Below are positions 1 to 11,056 of a stretch of DNA of 64,000 nt, piece after piece (within the stretch, counting starts at the first letter, position 1; each line of letters opens with the position of its first letter). The notes beneath the pieces are model-generated. The model saw nothing but the letters and a program-made list of their open reading frames with translations, had not been told where the DNA came from and did not search any database. Source of the stretch: Aegilops tauschii subsp. strangulata (taxonomy: Eukaryota; Streptophyta; Magnoliopsida; Poales; Poaceae); assembly GCF_002575655.3 (NCBI RefSeq), contig NC_053039.3, forward strand, positions 380,409,633 through 380,473,632, given 5' to 3'. A program made the translations under genes and the position numbers.

Positions 1-302
1 ATTGTCCTTGGTTTTGAGGTGTTATTTTTTGGCTTCTTCGTATTTGGGAATTGCTCGACCTTGATTGTTTTATCCATCATAGGCTTCAAGACATGGTTCA
101 CTCCATGATGCATGAAGGAATAGTTGTTAGGCCTCACATGGTGTGTAGCATTGTGATCAAACTGACACAACCTTCCCAACATTGTCCACATGACTTGCCA
201 CTAAAAATTGCACCCTAGCACGATGTGTAATCTTCAGCTTACCAACACCATTCAACTACTTCGCATAAACGAAAAACACTAAGGATATGTGTAGAAATGA
301 TG
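1..302 (-). pseudogene. Decayed Gypsy retrotransposon pol fragment (protease region)
   Basis: Read on the minus strand, this stretch gives pieces that resemble the region just after the protease of grass Gypsy polyproteins: an LGRLCQFDHNATHH-like block, then a NNYSFMHHGVNHVLKP-like block. Family members usually read LLGRPWQ(Y/F)DHNATHHGRSNNYSF here. The pieces lie in different frames and contain stops, so this is a relic. No LTR is seen for it in the window. Angela copy 1 is inserted at its edge. The family match is from memory of the motif pattern, so this is a moderate call. Confidence 0.5.
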
Positions 303-307
303 CACAT

Positions 308-2020
308 TGTTGGAAATATGCCCTAGAGGCAATAATAAATGGTTATTATTATATTTCTTTGTTCATGGTAATTGTCTATTGTTCATGCTATAATTGTGTT
401 ATCCGGAAATCGTAATACATGTGTGAATACATAGACCACAACGTGTCCCTAGTAAGCCTCTAGTTGACTAGCTCGTTGATCAACAGATAGTCATGGTTTC
501 CTGACTATGGACATTGGACGTCATTGATAACGGGATCACATCATTAGGAGAATGATGTGATGGACAAGACCCAATCCTAAGCATAGCATAAAAGATCGTG
601 TAGTTTCGTTTGCTAGAGCTTTTCCAATGTCAAGTATCTATTCCTTAGACCATGAGATCGTGCAACTCCCGGATACCGTAGGAGTACTTTGGGTGTGCCA
701 AACGTCACAACGTAACTGGGTGACTATAAAGGTGCATTACGGGTATCTCCGAAAGTGTCTGTTGGGTTGGCACGGATCGAGACTGGGATTTGTCACTCCG
801 TGTGACGGAGAAGTATCTCTGGGCCCACTCGGTAATGCATCATCATAATGAGCTCAATGTGACTAAGGCGTTAGTCACGGGATCATGCATTGCGGTACGA
901 GTAAAGAGACTTGCCGGTAACGAGATTGAACAAGGTATTGGGATACCGACGATCGAATCTCGGGCAAGTAACATACCGATTGACAAAGGGAATTGTATAC
1001 GGGATTGATTGAATCCTCGACATCGTGGTTCATCCGATGAGATCATCGTGGAACATGTGGGAGTCAACATGGGTATCCAGATCCCGCTGTTGGTTATTGA
1101 CCGGAGAGGCGTCTCGGTCATGTCTGCATGTCTCCCGAACCCGTAGGGTCTACACACTTAAGGTTCGGTGACGCTAGGGTTGTAGAGATATGAGTATGCG
1201 GAAACCCGAAAGTTGTTCGGAGTCCCAGATGAGATCCCGGACGTCATGAGGAGTTCTGGAATGGTCCGGAGGTGAAGAATTATATATAGGAAGTCAAGTT
1301 TCGGCCACAGGGAAAGTTTCGGGGGTTACCGGTATTGTACCGGGACCACCGGAAGGGTCCCGGGGGTCCACCGGGTGGGGCCACCTATCCCGGAGGGCCC
1401 CATGGGCTGAAGTGGGAAGGGAACCAGCCCCTAGTGGGCTGGGGCGCCCCCCATGGGCCTTCCCCCAGCGCCTAGGGTTGGAAACCCTAGGGTGGGGGGG
1501 GCGCCCCACTTGCCTTGGGGGGCAAGTCTTCCCCCTTGGCCGCCGCCCCCTCCCTTGATGGGATCTTGGCCGGCGCCCCCCCCCTCCCAGGGGGCCTATA
1601 TAAAGGGGGGGAGGGAGGGCAGTAGTACAACAGCCTTGGGCGCCTCCCTCCTCCCCTGCAACACCTCTCTCTCTCACAGAAGCTCGGCGAAGCCCTGCCG
1701 ACATCCCGCTACATCCACCACCACGCCGTCGTGCTGCTGGATCTCCATCAACCTCTCCTTCCCCTTGCTGGATCAAGAAGGAGGAGACGTCGCTGCACCG
1801 TACGTGTGTTGAACGCGGAGGTGCTGCCCGTTCGGCACTCGGTCATCGGTGATTTGAATCACAGCGAGTACGACTCCGTCAACCTCGTTCATTGGAACGC
1901 TTCCGCTCGCGATCTACAAGGGTATGTAGATGCACTCCTTTCCCCTCGTTGCTAGTATACTCCATAGATGGATCTTGGTGAGCGTAGGAAAAGTTTAAAA
2001 TTCTGCTACGATCCCCAACA
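308..2020 (+). repeat. 5' LTR of Angela copy 1
   Basis: 1,713-bp LTR from TGTTGGAAATATGCC to GATCCCCAACA. It is paired with the direct copy at 7345-9058. It has a very GC-rich central part (about 1310-1620) just before a TATA box. Short open frames inside it are not genes. Confidence 0.95.
1597..1604 (+). promoter_or_regulatory. TATA box of Angela copy 1 5' LTR
   Basis: TATATAAA follows a C/G-rich stretch and precedes a G/A-rich run. The position, about 420 bp before the LTR end, is where the U3/R promoter of BARE-1/Angela elements lies. The matching site in the 3' LTR is at 8633-8640. Promoter activity is inferred from family knowledge. Confidence 0.7.
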
Positions 2021-2021
2021 G

Positions 2022-2035
2022 TGGCATCATGAGCC
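2022..2035 (+). other. Primer-binding site, Angela copy 1
   Basis: TGGCATCATGAGCC starts one base after the LTR end. It resembles the initiator tRNA-Met complement (consensus TGGTATCAGAGCC) with a small change. Minus-strand DNA synthesis would start here. Confidence 0.8.
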
Positions 2036-2992
2036 AGGCCTATGCGTAGTTACTATGCACGAGTAGAACACAAAGCAGTTGTGGGCGTTGATGTTGCCAA
2101 TTCTTCTTGCCGCTACTAGTCGTATCTTGTTTCGGCGGTATTGTGGGATGAAGCGGCCCGGACCAACCTTACACGTACGCTTACGTGAGACAGGTTCCAC
2201 CGACTGACATGCACTAGTTGCATAAGGTGGCTAGCGGGTGTCTGTCTCTCCTACTTTAGTCGGAACGGATTCGATGAAAAGGGTCCTTATGAAGGGTAAA
2301 TAGAAATTGGCAAATCACGTTGTGGATTTACGTAGGTAAGAAACGTTCTTGCTAGAAACTTATACAAGCCACGTAAAAACTTGCAACAACAATTAGAGGA
2401 CGTCTAACTTGTTTTTGCAGCATGTGCTTTGTGATGTGATATGGCCAGAAGATGTGATGAATGATATATGTGATGTATGAGATTGATCATATTCTTGTAA
2501 TAGGAATCACGACTTGCATGTCGATGAGTATGACAACCGGCAGGAGCCATAGGAGTTGTCTTTATTATTTTGTATGACCTGCGTGTCATTGAATAACACC
2601 ATGTAAATTACTTTACTTTGTTGCTAAACGCGTTAGCCATAGAAGTAGAAGTAATCGTTGGCGGGACAACTTCATGAAGACCCAATGATGGAGATCATGA
2701 TGATGGAGATCATGGTGTCATGCCGGTGACGAAGATGATCATGGTGCCCCGAAGATGGAGATCAAAGGAGCAAATGATATTGGCCATATCATGTCACTAT
2801 TTGATTGCATGTGATGTTTATCATGTTTTGCATCTTATTTGCTTAGAACGACGGTAGTAAGTAAGATGATCCCTTATAATAATTTCAAGAAAGTGTTCCC
2901 CCTAACTGTGCACCGTTGCGAAGGTTCGTTGTTTCGAAGCACCACGTGATGATCGGGTGTGATAGATTCTAACGTTCGCATACAACGGGTAT

Positions 2993-3090
2993 TGACGAGC
3001 CTAGCATGTACAGACATGGCCTCAGAACACACGCAATACACTTAGGTTGACTTGACGAGCCTAGCATGTACAGACATGGCCTCGGAACAC
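2993..3090 (+). repeat. Duplicated leader motif with CATGT-ACAG-ACATG hairpin
   Basis: Two copies of a roughly 38-bp block (starting TGACGAGCCTAGCATGTACA) lie 60 bp apart, at 2993 and 3053, in the untranslated leader between primer-binding site and gag. Each contains the inverted repeat CATGT-ACAG-ACATG. The same pair is present in Angela copy 2 (20566-20663). The old Copia element has only one copy (about 36849). A role in RNA dimerisation or packaging is an inference from the position. Confidence 0.6.
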
Positions 3091-3331
3091 GGAGGACCGA
3101 AAGGTCTAGCATGAGTCGTATAGAAGATACGATCAACATGGAGATGTTCACCGATCTTGACTAGTCCGTCTCACGTGATGATCGGACACAGCCTAGTTAA
3201 CTCGGATCATGTTTCACTTAGATGACTAGAGGGATGTCTATCTGAGTGGGAGTTCATTGAGTAATTTGATTAGATGAACTTAATTATCATGAACTTAGTC
3301 TAAAATCTTTACACTATGTCTTGTAGATCTA

Positions 3332-6300
3332 ATGGCCCACGTTGTCCTCAATTTCAACGCGTTCCTAGAGAAAACCAAGCTGAAAGATGATGGCAGCAAC
3401 TATACGGACTGGGTCCGGAACCTGAGGATCATCCTCATAGCAGCCAAGAAAGATTATGTCTTAGAAGCACCGCTAGGTGAAGCACCAATCCCATAGAACC
3501 AAGACGTTATGAACGCTTGGCAGCAGCGTGCTGATGATTACTCCCTCGTTCAGTGCGGCATGCTTTACAGCTTAGAACCGGGTCTTCAAAAGCGTTTTGA
3601 GAAACATGGAGCATATGAGATGTTCGAAGAGCTGAAAATGGTTTTCCAAGCTCATGCCCGGGTCGAGAGATATGAAGTCTCCGACAAGTTCTTCAGCTGT
3701 AAAATGGAGGAAAATAGTTCTGTTAGTCAGCACATACTCAGAATGTCTGGGTTGCATAACCGCTTGTCTCAGCTGGGAGTCAATCTCCCGGATGATGCGG
3801 TCATTGACAGAATCCTCCAGTCGCTTCCACCAAGCTACAAGAGCTTTGTGATGAACTTCAATATGCAAGGGATGGAAAAGACCATTCCTGAGGTATATTC
3901 AATGCTGAAATCAGCGGAGGTGGAGATCAGAAAAGAACATCAAGTGTTGATGGTGAATAAAACCACTAAGTTCAAGAAGGGCAAGGGTAAGAAGAACTTC
4001 AAGAAGGACGGCAAGGGAGTTGCCGCGCCCGGTAAGCCAGTTACTGGGAAGAAGTCGAAAAATGGACCCAAGCTTGAGACTGAGTGCTTTTATTGCAAGG
4101 GAAGTGGTCACTGGAAGCGGAATTGCCCCAAATACTTAGCGGACAAGAAGGCCGGCAACACCAAAGGTATATGTGATATACATGTAATTGATGTGTACCT
4201 TACCAGTACTCGTAGTAGCTCCTGGGTATTTGATACCGGTGCGGTTGCTCATATTTGTAACTCAAAACAGGAACTGCGGAATAAACGGAGACTGGCAAAG
4301 GACGAGGTGACAATGCGCGTCGGGAATGGTTCCAAGGTCGATGTGATCGCCGTCGGCACACTACCTCTGCATCTACCTACGGGATTAGTTTTAAACCTCA
4401 ATAATTGTTATTTAGTGCCAGCTTTGAGCATGAACATTGTATCTGGATCTCGTTTAATTCGAGATGGCTACTCATTTAAATCCGAGAATAATGGTTGTTC
4501 TATTTATATGAGAGATATGTTTTATGGTCATGCCCCGCTGGTCAATGGTTTATTCTTGATGAATCTCGAACATGATGTTACACATATTCATAGTGTGAAT
4601 ACCAAAAGATGTAAAGTTGATAACGATAGTCCCACATACTTGTGGCACTGCCGCCTTGGTCACATTGGTGTCAAGCGTATGAAGAAGCTCCATGCAGATG
4701 GACTTTTGGAGTCTCTTGATTACGAATCATTTGACACGTGCGAACCATGCCTCATGGGTAAGATGACCAAGACTCCGTTCTCCGGAACAATGGAGCGAGC
4801 AACCAACTTATTGGAAATCATACATACCGATGTGTGCGGTCCAATGAGTGTTGAGGCTCGCGGAGGATATCGTTATGTTCTCACTCTCACTGATGACTTA
4901 AGTAGATATGGGTATGTCTACCTAATGAAACACAAGTCTGAAACCTTTGAAAAGTTCAAGGAATTTCAGAGTGAGGTTGAGAATCAACGTGACAGGAAAA
5001 TAAAATTCTTACGATCAGATCGTGGTGGAGAATATTTAAGTCTCGAATTTGGTGCGCACTTAAGGAAATGTGGAATCGTTTCACAACTCACGCCGCCTGG
5101 AACACCTCAGCGAAACGGTGTGTCCGAACGTCGTAATCGCACTCTATTGGATATGGTGCGATCTATGATGTCTCTTACTGATTTACCGCTCTTATTTTGG
5201 GGCTATGCTTTAGAGACTGCCGCATTCACTTTAAATAGGGCTCCGTCGAAATCCGTTGAGACGACACCGTAAGAATTATGGTTTGGGAAGAAACCTAAGC
5301 TGTCGTTTCTAAAAGTTTGGAGATGCGATGCTTATGTCAAGAAACTTCAACCTGAAAAGCTCGAACCCAAGTCGAAAAAATGCATCTTCATAGGATACCC
5401 TAAGGAAACCATTGGGTATACCTTCTACCTCAGATCCGAAGGCAAGATCTTCGTTGCCAAGAACGGGTCCTTTCTGGAGAAGGAGTTTCTCTCGAAAGAA
5501 TTGAGTGGGAGGAAAGTGGAACTTGATGAGGTGATAGTCACCCCTTCCGAACCGGAGAGTAGCGCAGCGCGGGAAAATGTTCCTGTGGTGCCTACACCGA
5601 CTGGGGAGGAAGTTAATGATGATGATCATGAAGCTTCGGATCAAGTTACTACTGAACTTCGTAGGTCCACAAGGACACGTTCCGCACCAGAGTGGTACGG
5701 CAACCCTGTCCTGGAAATCATGTTGTTAGACAACGGTGAACCTTCGAACTATGAAGAAGCGATGGCGGGCCCGGATTCCGACAAATGGCTAGAAGCCATA
5801 AAATCCGAGATAGGATCCATGTATGAAAACGAAGTATGGACTTTGAATGACTTGCCCGATGATCCGCGAGCCATAGAAAACAAATGGATCTTTAAGAAGA
5901 AGACAGACGCGGATGGTAATGTGACCATCTATAAGGCTCGACTTGTTGCTAAGGGTTATCAACAAGTTCAAGGGGTTGACTACGATGAGACTTTCTCACC
6001 CGTAGCGGAGCTGAAGTCCGTCCGAATCATGTTAGCAATTGCTGCATACTATGATTATGAGATATGGCAGATGGACGTCAAAACGGCATTCCTTAACGGC
6101 TTCCTTAAGGAAGAGTTGTATATGATGCAGCCGGAAGGTTTTGTCGATCCTAAGAATGCTAACAAAGTATGCAAGCTCCAGCGCTCAATCTATGGGCTGG
6201 TGCAAGCATCTCGGAGTTGGAACATTCACTTTGATGAGATGATCAAAGCGTTTGGGTTTACACAGACTTATGGAGAAGCCTGTGTTTACAAGAAAGTGAG

Positions 6301-7312
6301 TGGGAGCTCTGTAGCATTTCTCTTATTATATGTGGATGGCATACTATTGATGGGAAATGTTATAGAATTCTTGGAAAGTATAAAGGCCCATTTGAATAAG
6401 TGTTTTTCAATGAAGGACCTTGGAGAAGCTGCTTATATATTAGGCATCAAGATCTATAGAGATAGATCAAGACGCCTCATTGGTCTTTCACAAAGTACAT
6501 ACCTTGACAAGATATTGAAGAAGTTCAATATGGATCAGTCCAAGAAGGGGTTCTTGCCTGTATTGCAGGGTGTGCAATTGAGCACGGCTCAATGCCCGAC
6601 CACGGCAGAAGATAGAGAAAAGATGAGTGTCATCCCCTATGCCTCGGCCATAGGGTCTATTATGTATGCCATGCTGTGTACCAGACCTGATGTAAACCTT
6701 GCCGTGAGTTTGGTAGGAAGGTACCAAAGTAATCCCGGCATGGAACACTGGACAGCGGTCAAGAATATCCTGAAGTACCTGAAGTGGACTAAGGATATGT
6801 TTCTCGTTTATGGAGGTGCCGAAGAGCTCGTCGTAAAGGGTTACGTCGACGCTAGCTTCGACACAGATCTGGATGACTCGAAGTCACAAATCGGATACGT
6901 GTATATTTTGAATGGAGGAGCAGTAAGCTGGTGCAGTTGCAAGCAAAGCGTCGTGGCGGGATCTACATGTGAAGCGGAGTACTTGGCAGCCTCGGAGGCA
7001 GCACAGGAAGCAGTCTGGATGAAGGAGTTCATTACCGACCTAGGGGTGATTCCCAATGCGTCGGGCCCGATGACTCTCTTCTGTGACAACACTGGAGCTA
7101 TTGCTCTTGCGAAGGAGCCCAGGTTTCACAAGAAGACCAGGCATATCAAGCATCGCTTCAACTCCATTCGTGAAAGTGTTCAAAATGGAGACATAGATAT
7201 TTGTAAAGTACATACGGACCTGAATGTAGCAGATCCGTTGACTAAACCTCTCCCTAGAGCAAAATATGATCAACACCAGGACGCAATGGGTGTTCGATTC
7301 ATCACTATGTAA
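3332..7312 (+). pseudogene. Copia gag-pol polyprotein, Angela copy 1, two nonsense codons
   Basis: One frame of 1,326 codons runs from ATG 3332 to TAA 7312. It contains gag (UBN2-type), a zinc knuckle with CFYCKGSGHWKRNC (about residue 252), protease with FDTGA (about 300), the pre-integrase HHCC region with LWHCRLGH, integrase with HTDVCGPM (D about 500), RSDRGGEY (D about 563) and GVSERRNR, then RT and RNase H. It is broken by TAG at 3494-3496 (codon 55, where copy 2 has Glu) and TAA at 5270-5272 (where copy 2 has Tyr). No frameshift is needed. The RT catalytic box reads YVDG (6329-6340) where YVDD is expected, so RT would be dead even with readthrough. It is translated from genomic RNA in the cytoplasm in intact relatives. 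Confidence 0.92.
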
Positions 7313-7328
7313 CTAGATTATTGACTCT

Positions 7329-7344
7329 AGTGCAAGTGGGAGAC
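7329..7344 (+). other. Polypurine tract, Angela copy 1
   Basis: The stretch AGTGCAAGTGGGAGAC lies directly before the 3' LTR. It is the family's usual plus-strand primer position. Confidence 0.75.
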
Positions 7345-9058
7345 TGTTGGAAATATGCCCTAGAGGTAATAATAAATGGTTATTATTATATTTCTTTGTT
7401 CATGGTAATTGTCTATTGTTCATGCTATAATTGTGTTATCCGGAAATCGTAATACATGTGTGAATACATAGACCACAACGTGTCCCTAGTAAGCCTCTAG
7501 TTGACTAGCTCGTTGATCAACAGATAGTCATGGTTTCCTGACTATGGACATTGGATGTCATTGATAACGGGATCACATCATTAGGAGAATGATGTGATGG
7601 ACAAGACCCAATCCTAAGCATAGCATAAAAGATCGTGTAGTTTCGTTTGCTAGAGCTTTTCCAATGTCAAGTATCTATTCCTTAGACCATGAGATCGTGC
7701 AACTCCCGGATACCGTAGGAGTACTTTGGGTGTGCCAAACGTCACAACGTAACTGGGTGACTATAAAGGTGCATTACGGGTATCTTCGAAAGTGTCTGTT
7801 GGGTTGGCATGGATCGAGACTAGGATTTGTCACTCCGTGTGACGGAGAGGTATCTCTGGGCCCACTCGGTAATGCATCATCATAATGAGCTCAGTGTGAC
7901 TAAGGCGTTAGTCACGGGATCATGCATTGCGGTACGAGTAAAGAGACTTGCCGGTAACGAGATTGAACAAGGTATTGGGATACCGACGATCGAATCTCGG
8001 GCAAGTAACATACCGATTGACAAAGGAAATTGTATACGGGATTGATTGAATCCTCGACATCGTGGTTCATCCGATGAGATCATCGTGGAACATGTGGGAG
8101 CCAACATGGGTATCCAGATCCCGCTGTTGGTTATTGACCGAAGAGGCGTCTCGGTCACGTGTGCATGTCTCCCGAACCCGTAGGGTCTACACACTTAAGG
8201 TTCGGTGACGCTAGGGTTGTAGAGATATGAGTATGCGGAAACCCGAAAGTTGTTCGGAGTCCCGGATGAGATCCCGGACGTCACGAGGAGTTCCGGAATG
8301 GTCCGGAGGTGAAGAATTATATATAGGAAGTCAAGTTTCGGCCACCGGGAAAGTTTCGGGGGTTACCGGTATTGTACCGGGACCACCGGAAGGGTCCCGG
8401 GGGTCCACCGGGTGGGGCCACCTATCCCGGAGGGCCCCATGGGCTGAAGTGGGAAGGGAACCAGCCCCTAGTGGGCTGGGGCGCCCCCCATGGGCCTTCC
8501 CCCTGCACCTAGGGTTGGAAACCCTAGGGTGGGGGGGCGCCCCACTTGCCTTGGGGGGCAAGTCTCCCCCCTTGGCCGCCGCCCCCTCCCTTGATGGGAT
8601 CTTGGCCGGCGCCCCCCCCCTCCCAGGGGGCCTATATAAAGGGGGGGGGAGGGAGGGCAGTAGTACAACAGCCTTGGCCGCCTCCCTCCTCCCCTGCAAC
8701 ACCTCTCTCTCTCACAGAAGCTCGGCGAAGCCCTGCCGACATCCCGCTACATCCACCACCACGCCGTCGTGCTGCTGGATCTCCATCAACCTCTCCTTCC
8801 CCTTGCTGGATCAAGAAGGAGGAGACGTCGCTGCACCGTACGTGTGTTGAACGCGGAGGTGCTGTCCGTTCGGCACTCGGTCATCGGTGATTTGAATCAC
8901 GGCGAGTACGACTCCGTCAACCTCGTTCATTGGAACGCTTCCGCTCGCGATCTACAAGGGTATGTAGATGCACTCCTTTCCCCTCGTTGCTAGTATACTC
9001 CATAGATGGATCTTGGTGAGCGTAGAAAAATTTTGAAATTCTGCTACGATCCCCAACA
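7345..9058 (+). repeat. 3' LTR of Angela copy 1
   Basis: 1,714 bp, direct copy of 308-2020. It is followed by the second CACAT target-site copy. TATA box at 8633-8640. Mismatches to the 5' LTR are mostly transitions, as expected from methylated-cytosine decay. Confidence 0.95.
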
Positions 9059-9063
9059 CACAT

Positions 9064-9744
9064 GTTGTGTTTGCTTTGATCTTTTTAATGTAATATGTGC
9101 ATGATTTTGAATTTTGCTTGTCTTCTGATAGAATTAATATAATTTAATGGAGGACATGCTGGATTTTGTCTTACAGGGCACGACTCCCCATGTTGTCCAA
9201 TCGGGCTCAATGGATTTAGTAATAATAGGAGAAAAACACTAAGGATGAATAACCAATAGAACTCCTTCAAATAAATGGATTGGTTGCTTAACAACGCCGT
9301 TAGCTACTAGCACAACATTCAATAGGTGGTGCCAACAAGTTGGGTCGACCCCGCCAAGTTGGTTAGAATTTACATGATTGGTTGGACTAGTCACACAATT
9401 CTGGCTAGTAGAATCTATGATTTGCATTGTTCTTGTGATTTTGCATTGTTATCATGGGCGCCGATAATGGAATTGTGTATTTCAACAAACTTGGGCATCG
9501 TTGGTATTGAATGCAGACTTGCCGTGATGGCAATGGCCGTGATTGGAAATTGCTGGGAACCAATAGAGGAAGAGAAGAAATTCTGATGGCTACGTCACTA
9601 GGTGGCAATGGTGAAGCATCGGTGGAGAGGCGAGGAGTAGAACTGTACGAGCATGATAGTGGGATGCACCTGACAAAGTGATGAAACTTTTTTGACACTT
9701 GTATTACTCAAGGAGCAAAACTACCATATAATTCTAATAGAACA
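9064..9744. other. Intergenic stretch, no gene recognised
   Basis: AT-rich sequence without a credible coding region. The only structure seen is a 16-bp exact match (GAAAAACACTAAGGAT at 9231-9246) to 271-286 on the other side of Angela copy 1, discussed in the findings. Confidence 0.6.
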
Positions 9745-10075
9745 AAGTCTGATGGCATCGTCAGGGCCAGATCTGAACCACACAACAGTGCGCCCAGAGG
9801 TTCTACCATAATTTGCCATAAAATGGCTTACGTCATCCTGATTGCGAAGAATATGACTAATACAATATTTTCATTGTGCCATAAGCACACTAATCTCACG
9901 AACAATAAAGTACTTAGTAACGAGATCTGGCCAAATTCCTTCTCTTCAGCATAATCACAACCTGTAGGCAATAATGCTCCAATGACCATTGGGAGCTGAC
10001 TCCATTGAAGATCAAGCATCGAACCTTCCATAATCACTAGAAGTTCAGCCTCGAGGGGGTCACTGCAATTCATAT
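9745..10075 (-). pseudogene. Plant RNase H-like (RVT_3 type) pseudogene fragment
   Basis: On the minus strand the first part reads DPLEAELLVIMEGSMLDLQW, close to the D-x-LEAE-x(3)-x-EG motif of plant RNase H-like domains. About 100 bp later, in another frame, come SHILRNQDDVSHFMANYGRT and GRTVVWFRSGPDD. These match the C-terminal end of the same domain (HI-x-R-x-QN-x-VSH-x-LANFGRT-x-GRT). At least one frameshift and one stop separate the halves. Such domains occur alone as grass genes and in LINE-type elements; the source cannot be told here. It is a relic with no start. Confidence 0.6.
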
Positions 10076-10254
10076 CAGCAAGTATATGCAGAGAAAACTA
10101 TGGAGCCCGGCTGACCTCAGAGGACCGTGCCGCTCCCCGCACGGCCAATATCTTCAGCAAATGACCCATTCAGTGTTGAAAGTTGAACGTATAGTTGTGC
10201 GAAAATCGCCGCGAGTGAATCCCAAATGAAAACTAGTGAACGTCGTCATTAGTA

Positions 10255-10312
10255 CTCCCTCTGTAAACTAATATAAGGTGTTCTAGATCACTACTTTAGT
10301 TTACACAGGGAG
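10255..10312. mobile_element. Short Stowaway (Tc1/Mariner) MITE
   Basis: 58 bp with inverted ends CTCCCTCTGTAAACTAA and its near-complement TTTACACAGGGAG. Flanked by TA on both sides (10253-10254 and 10313-10314), the Stowaway target duplication. The inner part TAGATCACTACTTTAGT matches the common Triticeae Stowaway pattern but is shortened. Confidence 0.85.
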
Positions 10313-10617
10313 TACCAATGAACCATTTAAGCTGCACCAACCTGAATAATGCCGAACCATTTGCTAAAAGATAAATCTTCCCGCATCAAATACTGCAAGT
10401 GTGCATGTTGCCCCCACGAGGTATATGCTTATTGAAAGTTCCAAAAGATTTTTCAGATCTCCTAATGAATACGTAGTAGATTATTGCTCACACAGAGTGT
10501 GGACGTTTGTACTTTTGCAGGGAGCCATGCTATTGTATGTGTACGGTATATACTGTCCACCATTTGAATACTGGGCCTTTGCTGCTTGTTGGGCCTATGT
10601 CCATGATATTTCCTCAT

Positions 10618-10811
10618 GAGTAAAATGCACTGGCGGTACTTGAACTTGAGAAGAAAGTACACTTTGGTCACTGTACTTCAAGATACGACCAATACGGTCA
10701 CTCAATACGCCTGCACGTGATTGTACGGTCACTGTTCATCGTACGCCACTCGTCGCCGCTCCATTTGACCACTTGTTGACCAATCCGAGGCGACAACTGG
10801 CGTTTGCGGGG
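10618..10811 (+). repeat. Left MULE terminal inverted repeat
   Basis: 194 bp. It pairs inverted with 25740-25933. The homology stops after the GGCGTTTGCGGGG stretch. Promoters of MULE genes usually lie in TIRs; here the left TIR sits upstream of the zf-GRF gene. Confidence 0.93.
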
Positions 10812-11056
10812 TTTTTTTATGTAAATTAGCCCGGCGCATCTAATTTCATCCTTCACCCTGAACCGAATCCCTAATTCCCCACTCCCTCCCCCTGCTGCTT
10901 TGCGCCGAGGCCGACGCCCTCCCTCTGCTGCTTGCCGCCGCCGCCCCCCCTCCCTCTGCTGCTTGCCGCCGCCGCCGCCCCCCTCTCCCTGCTGCTTGCC
11001 GCCGCCCTCTTCCAGCAGCTTGCCGTCGTCGCCGTTGCCCTCTTCACCACTCCGCC

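Larger units (their letters stand above)
308..9058 (+). mobile_element. Angela/WIS/BARE-1-type Copia LTR retrotransposon, copy 1, complete
   Basis: This 8,751-bp element has two full LTRs that begin TGTTGG and end CCCCAACA. It is flanked by the perfect 5-bp target-site duplication CACAT (303-307 and 9059-9063). The order is 5' LTR, tRNA-Met-type primer-binding site, 1.3-kb leader, gag-protease-integrase-RT-RNase H in one frame, polypurine tract, 3' LTR. This domain order (integrase before RT) defines Copia. The LTR start matches the abundant Triticeae Angela/WIS family. The structure is complete but the polyprotein has two in-frame stops, so the copy is non-autonomous. By eye the LTRs differ at about 25 positions plus small indels in G/C runs. 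Confidence 0.93.

Noticed and set aside
627..1008. Open frames starting MSSIYSLDHE and MSLRVTEK inside the Angela LTR, repeated in each LTR copy
   Set aside because: They occur in every LTR copy at the same place, overlap each other and lack any domain. They are chance frames in non-coding LTR sequence.
2990..3100. CRISPR-like spaced repeat in the Angela leader
   Set aside because: Only two copies, in a plant retrotransposon leader. Not a CRISPR array.
308..9058. Possibility that the LTR elements are endogenous pararetroviruses
   Set aside because: Integrase, LTRs, tRNA-Met primer sites and target duplications mark Copia and Gypsy retrotransposons. No movement protein or caulimovirid coat motif was seen.
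9326..9586. Plus-strand frame starting MVPTSWVDPAK
   Set aside because: No conserved block, short, and lies in decayed intergenic sequence.
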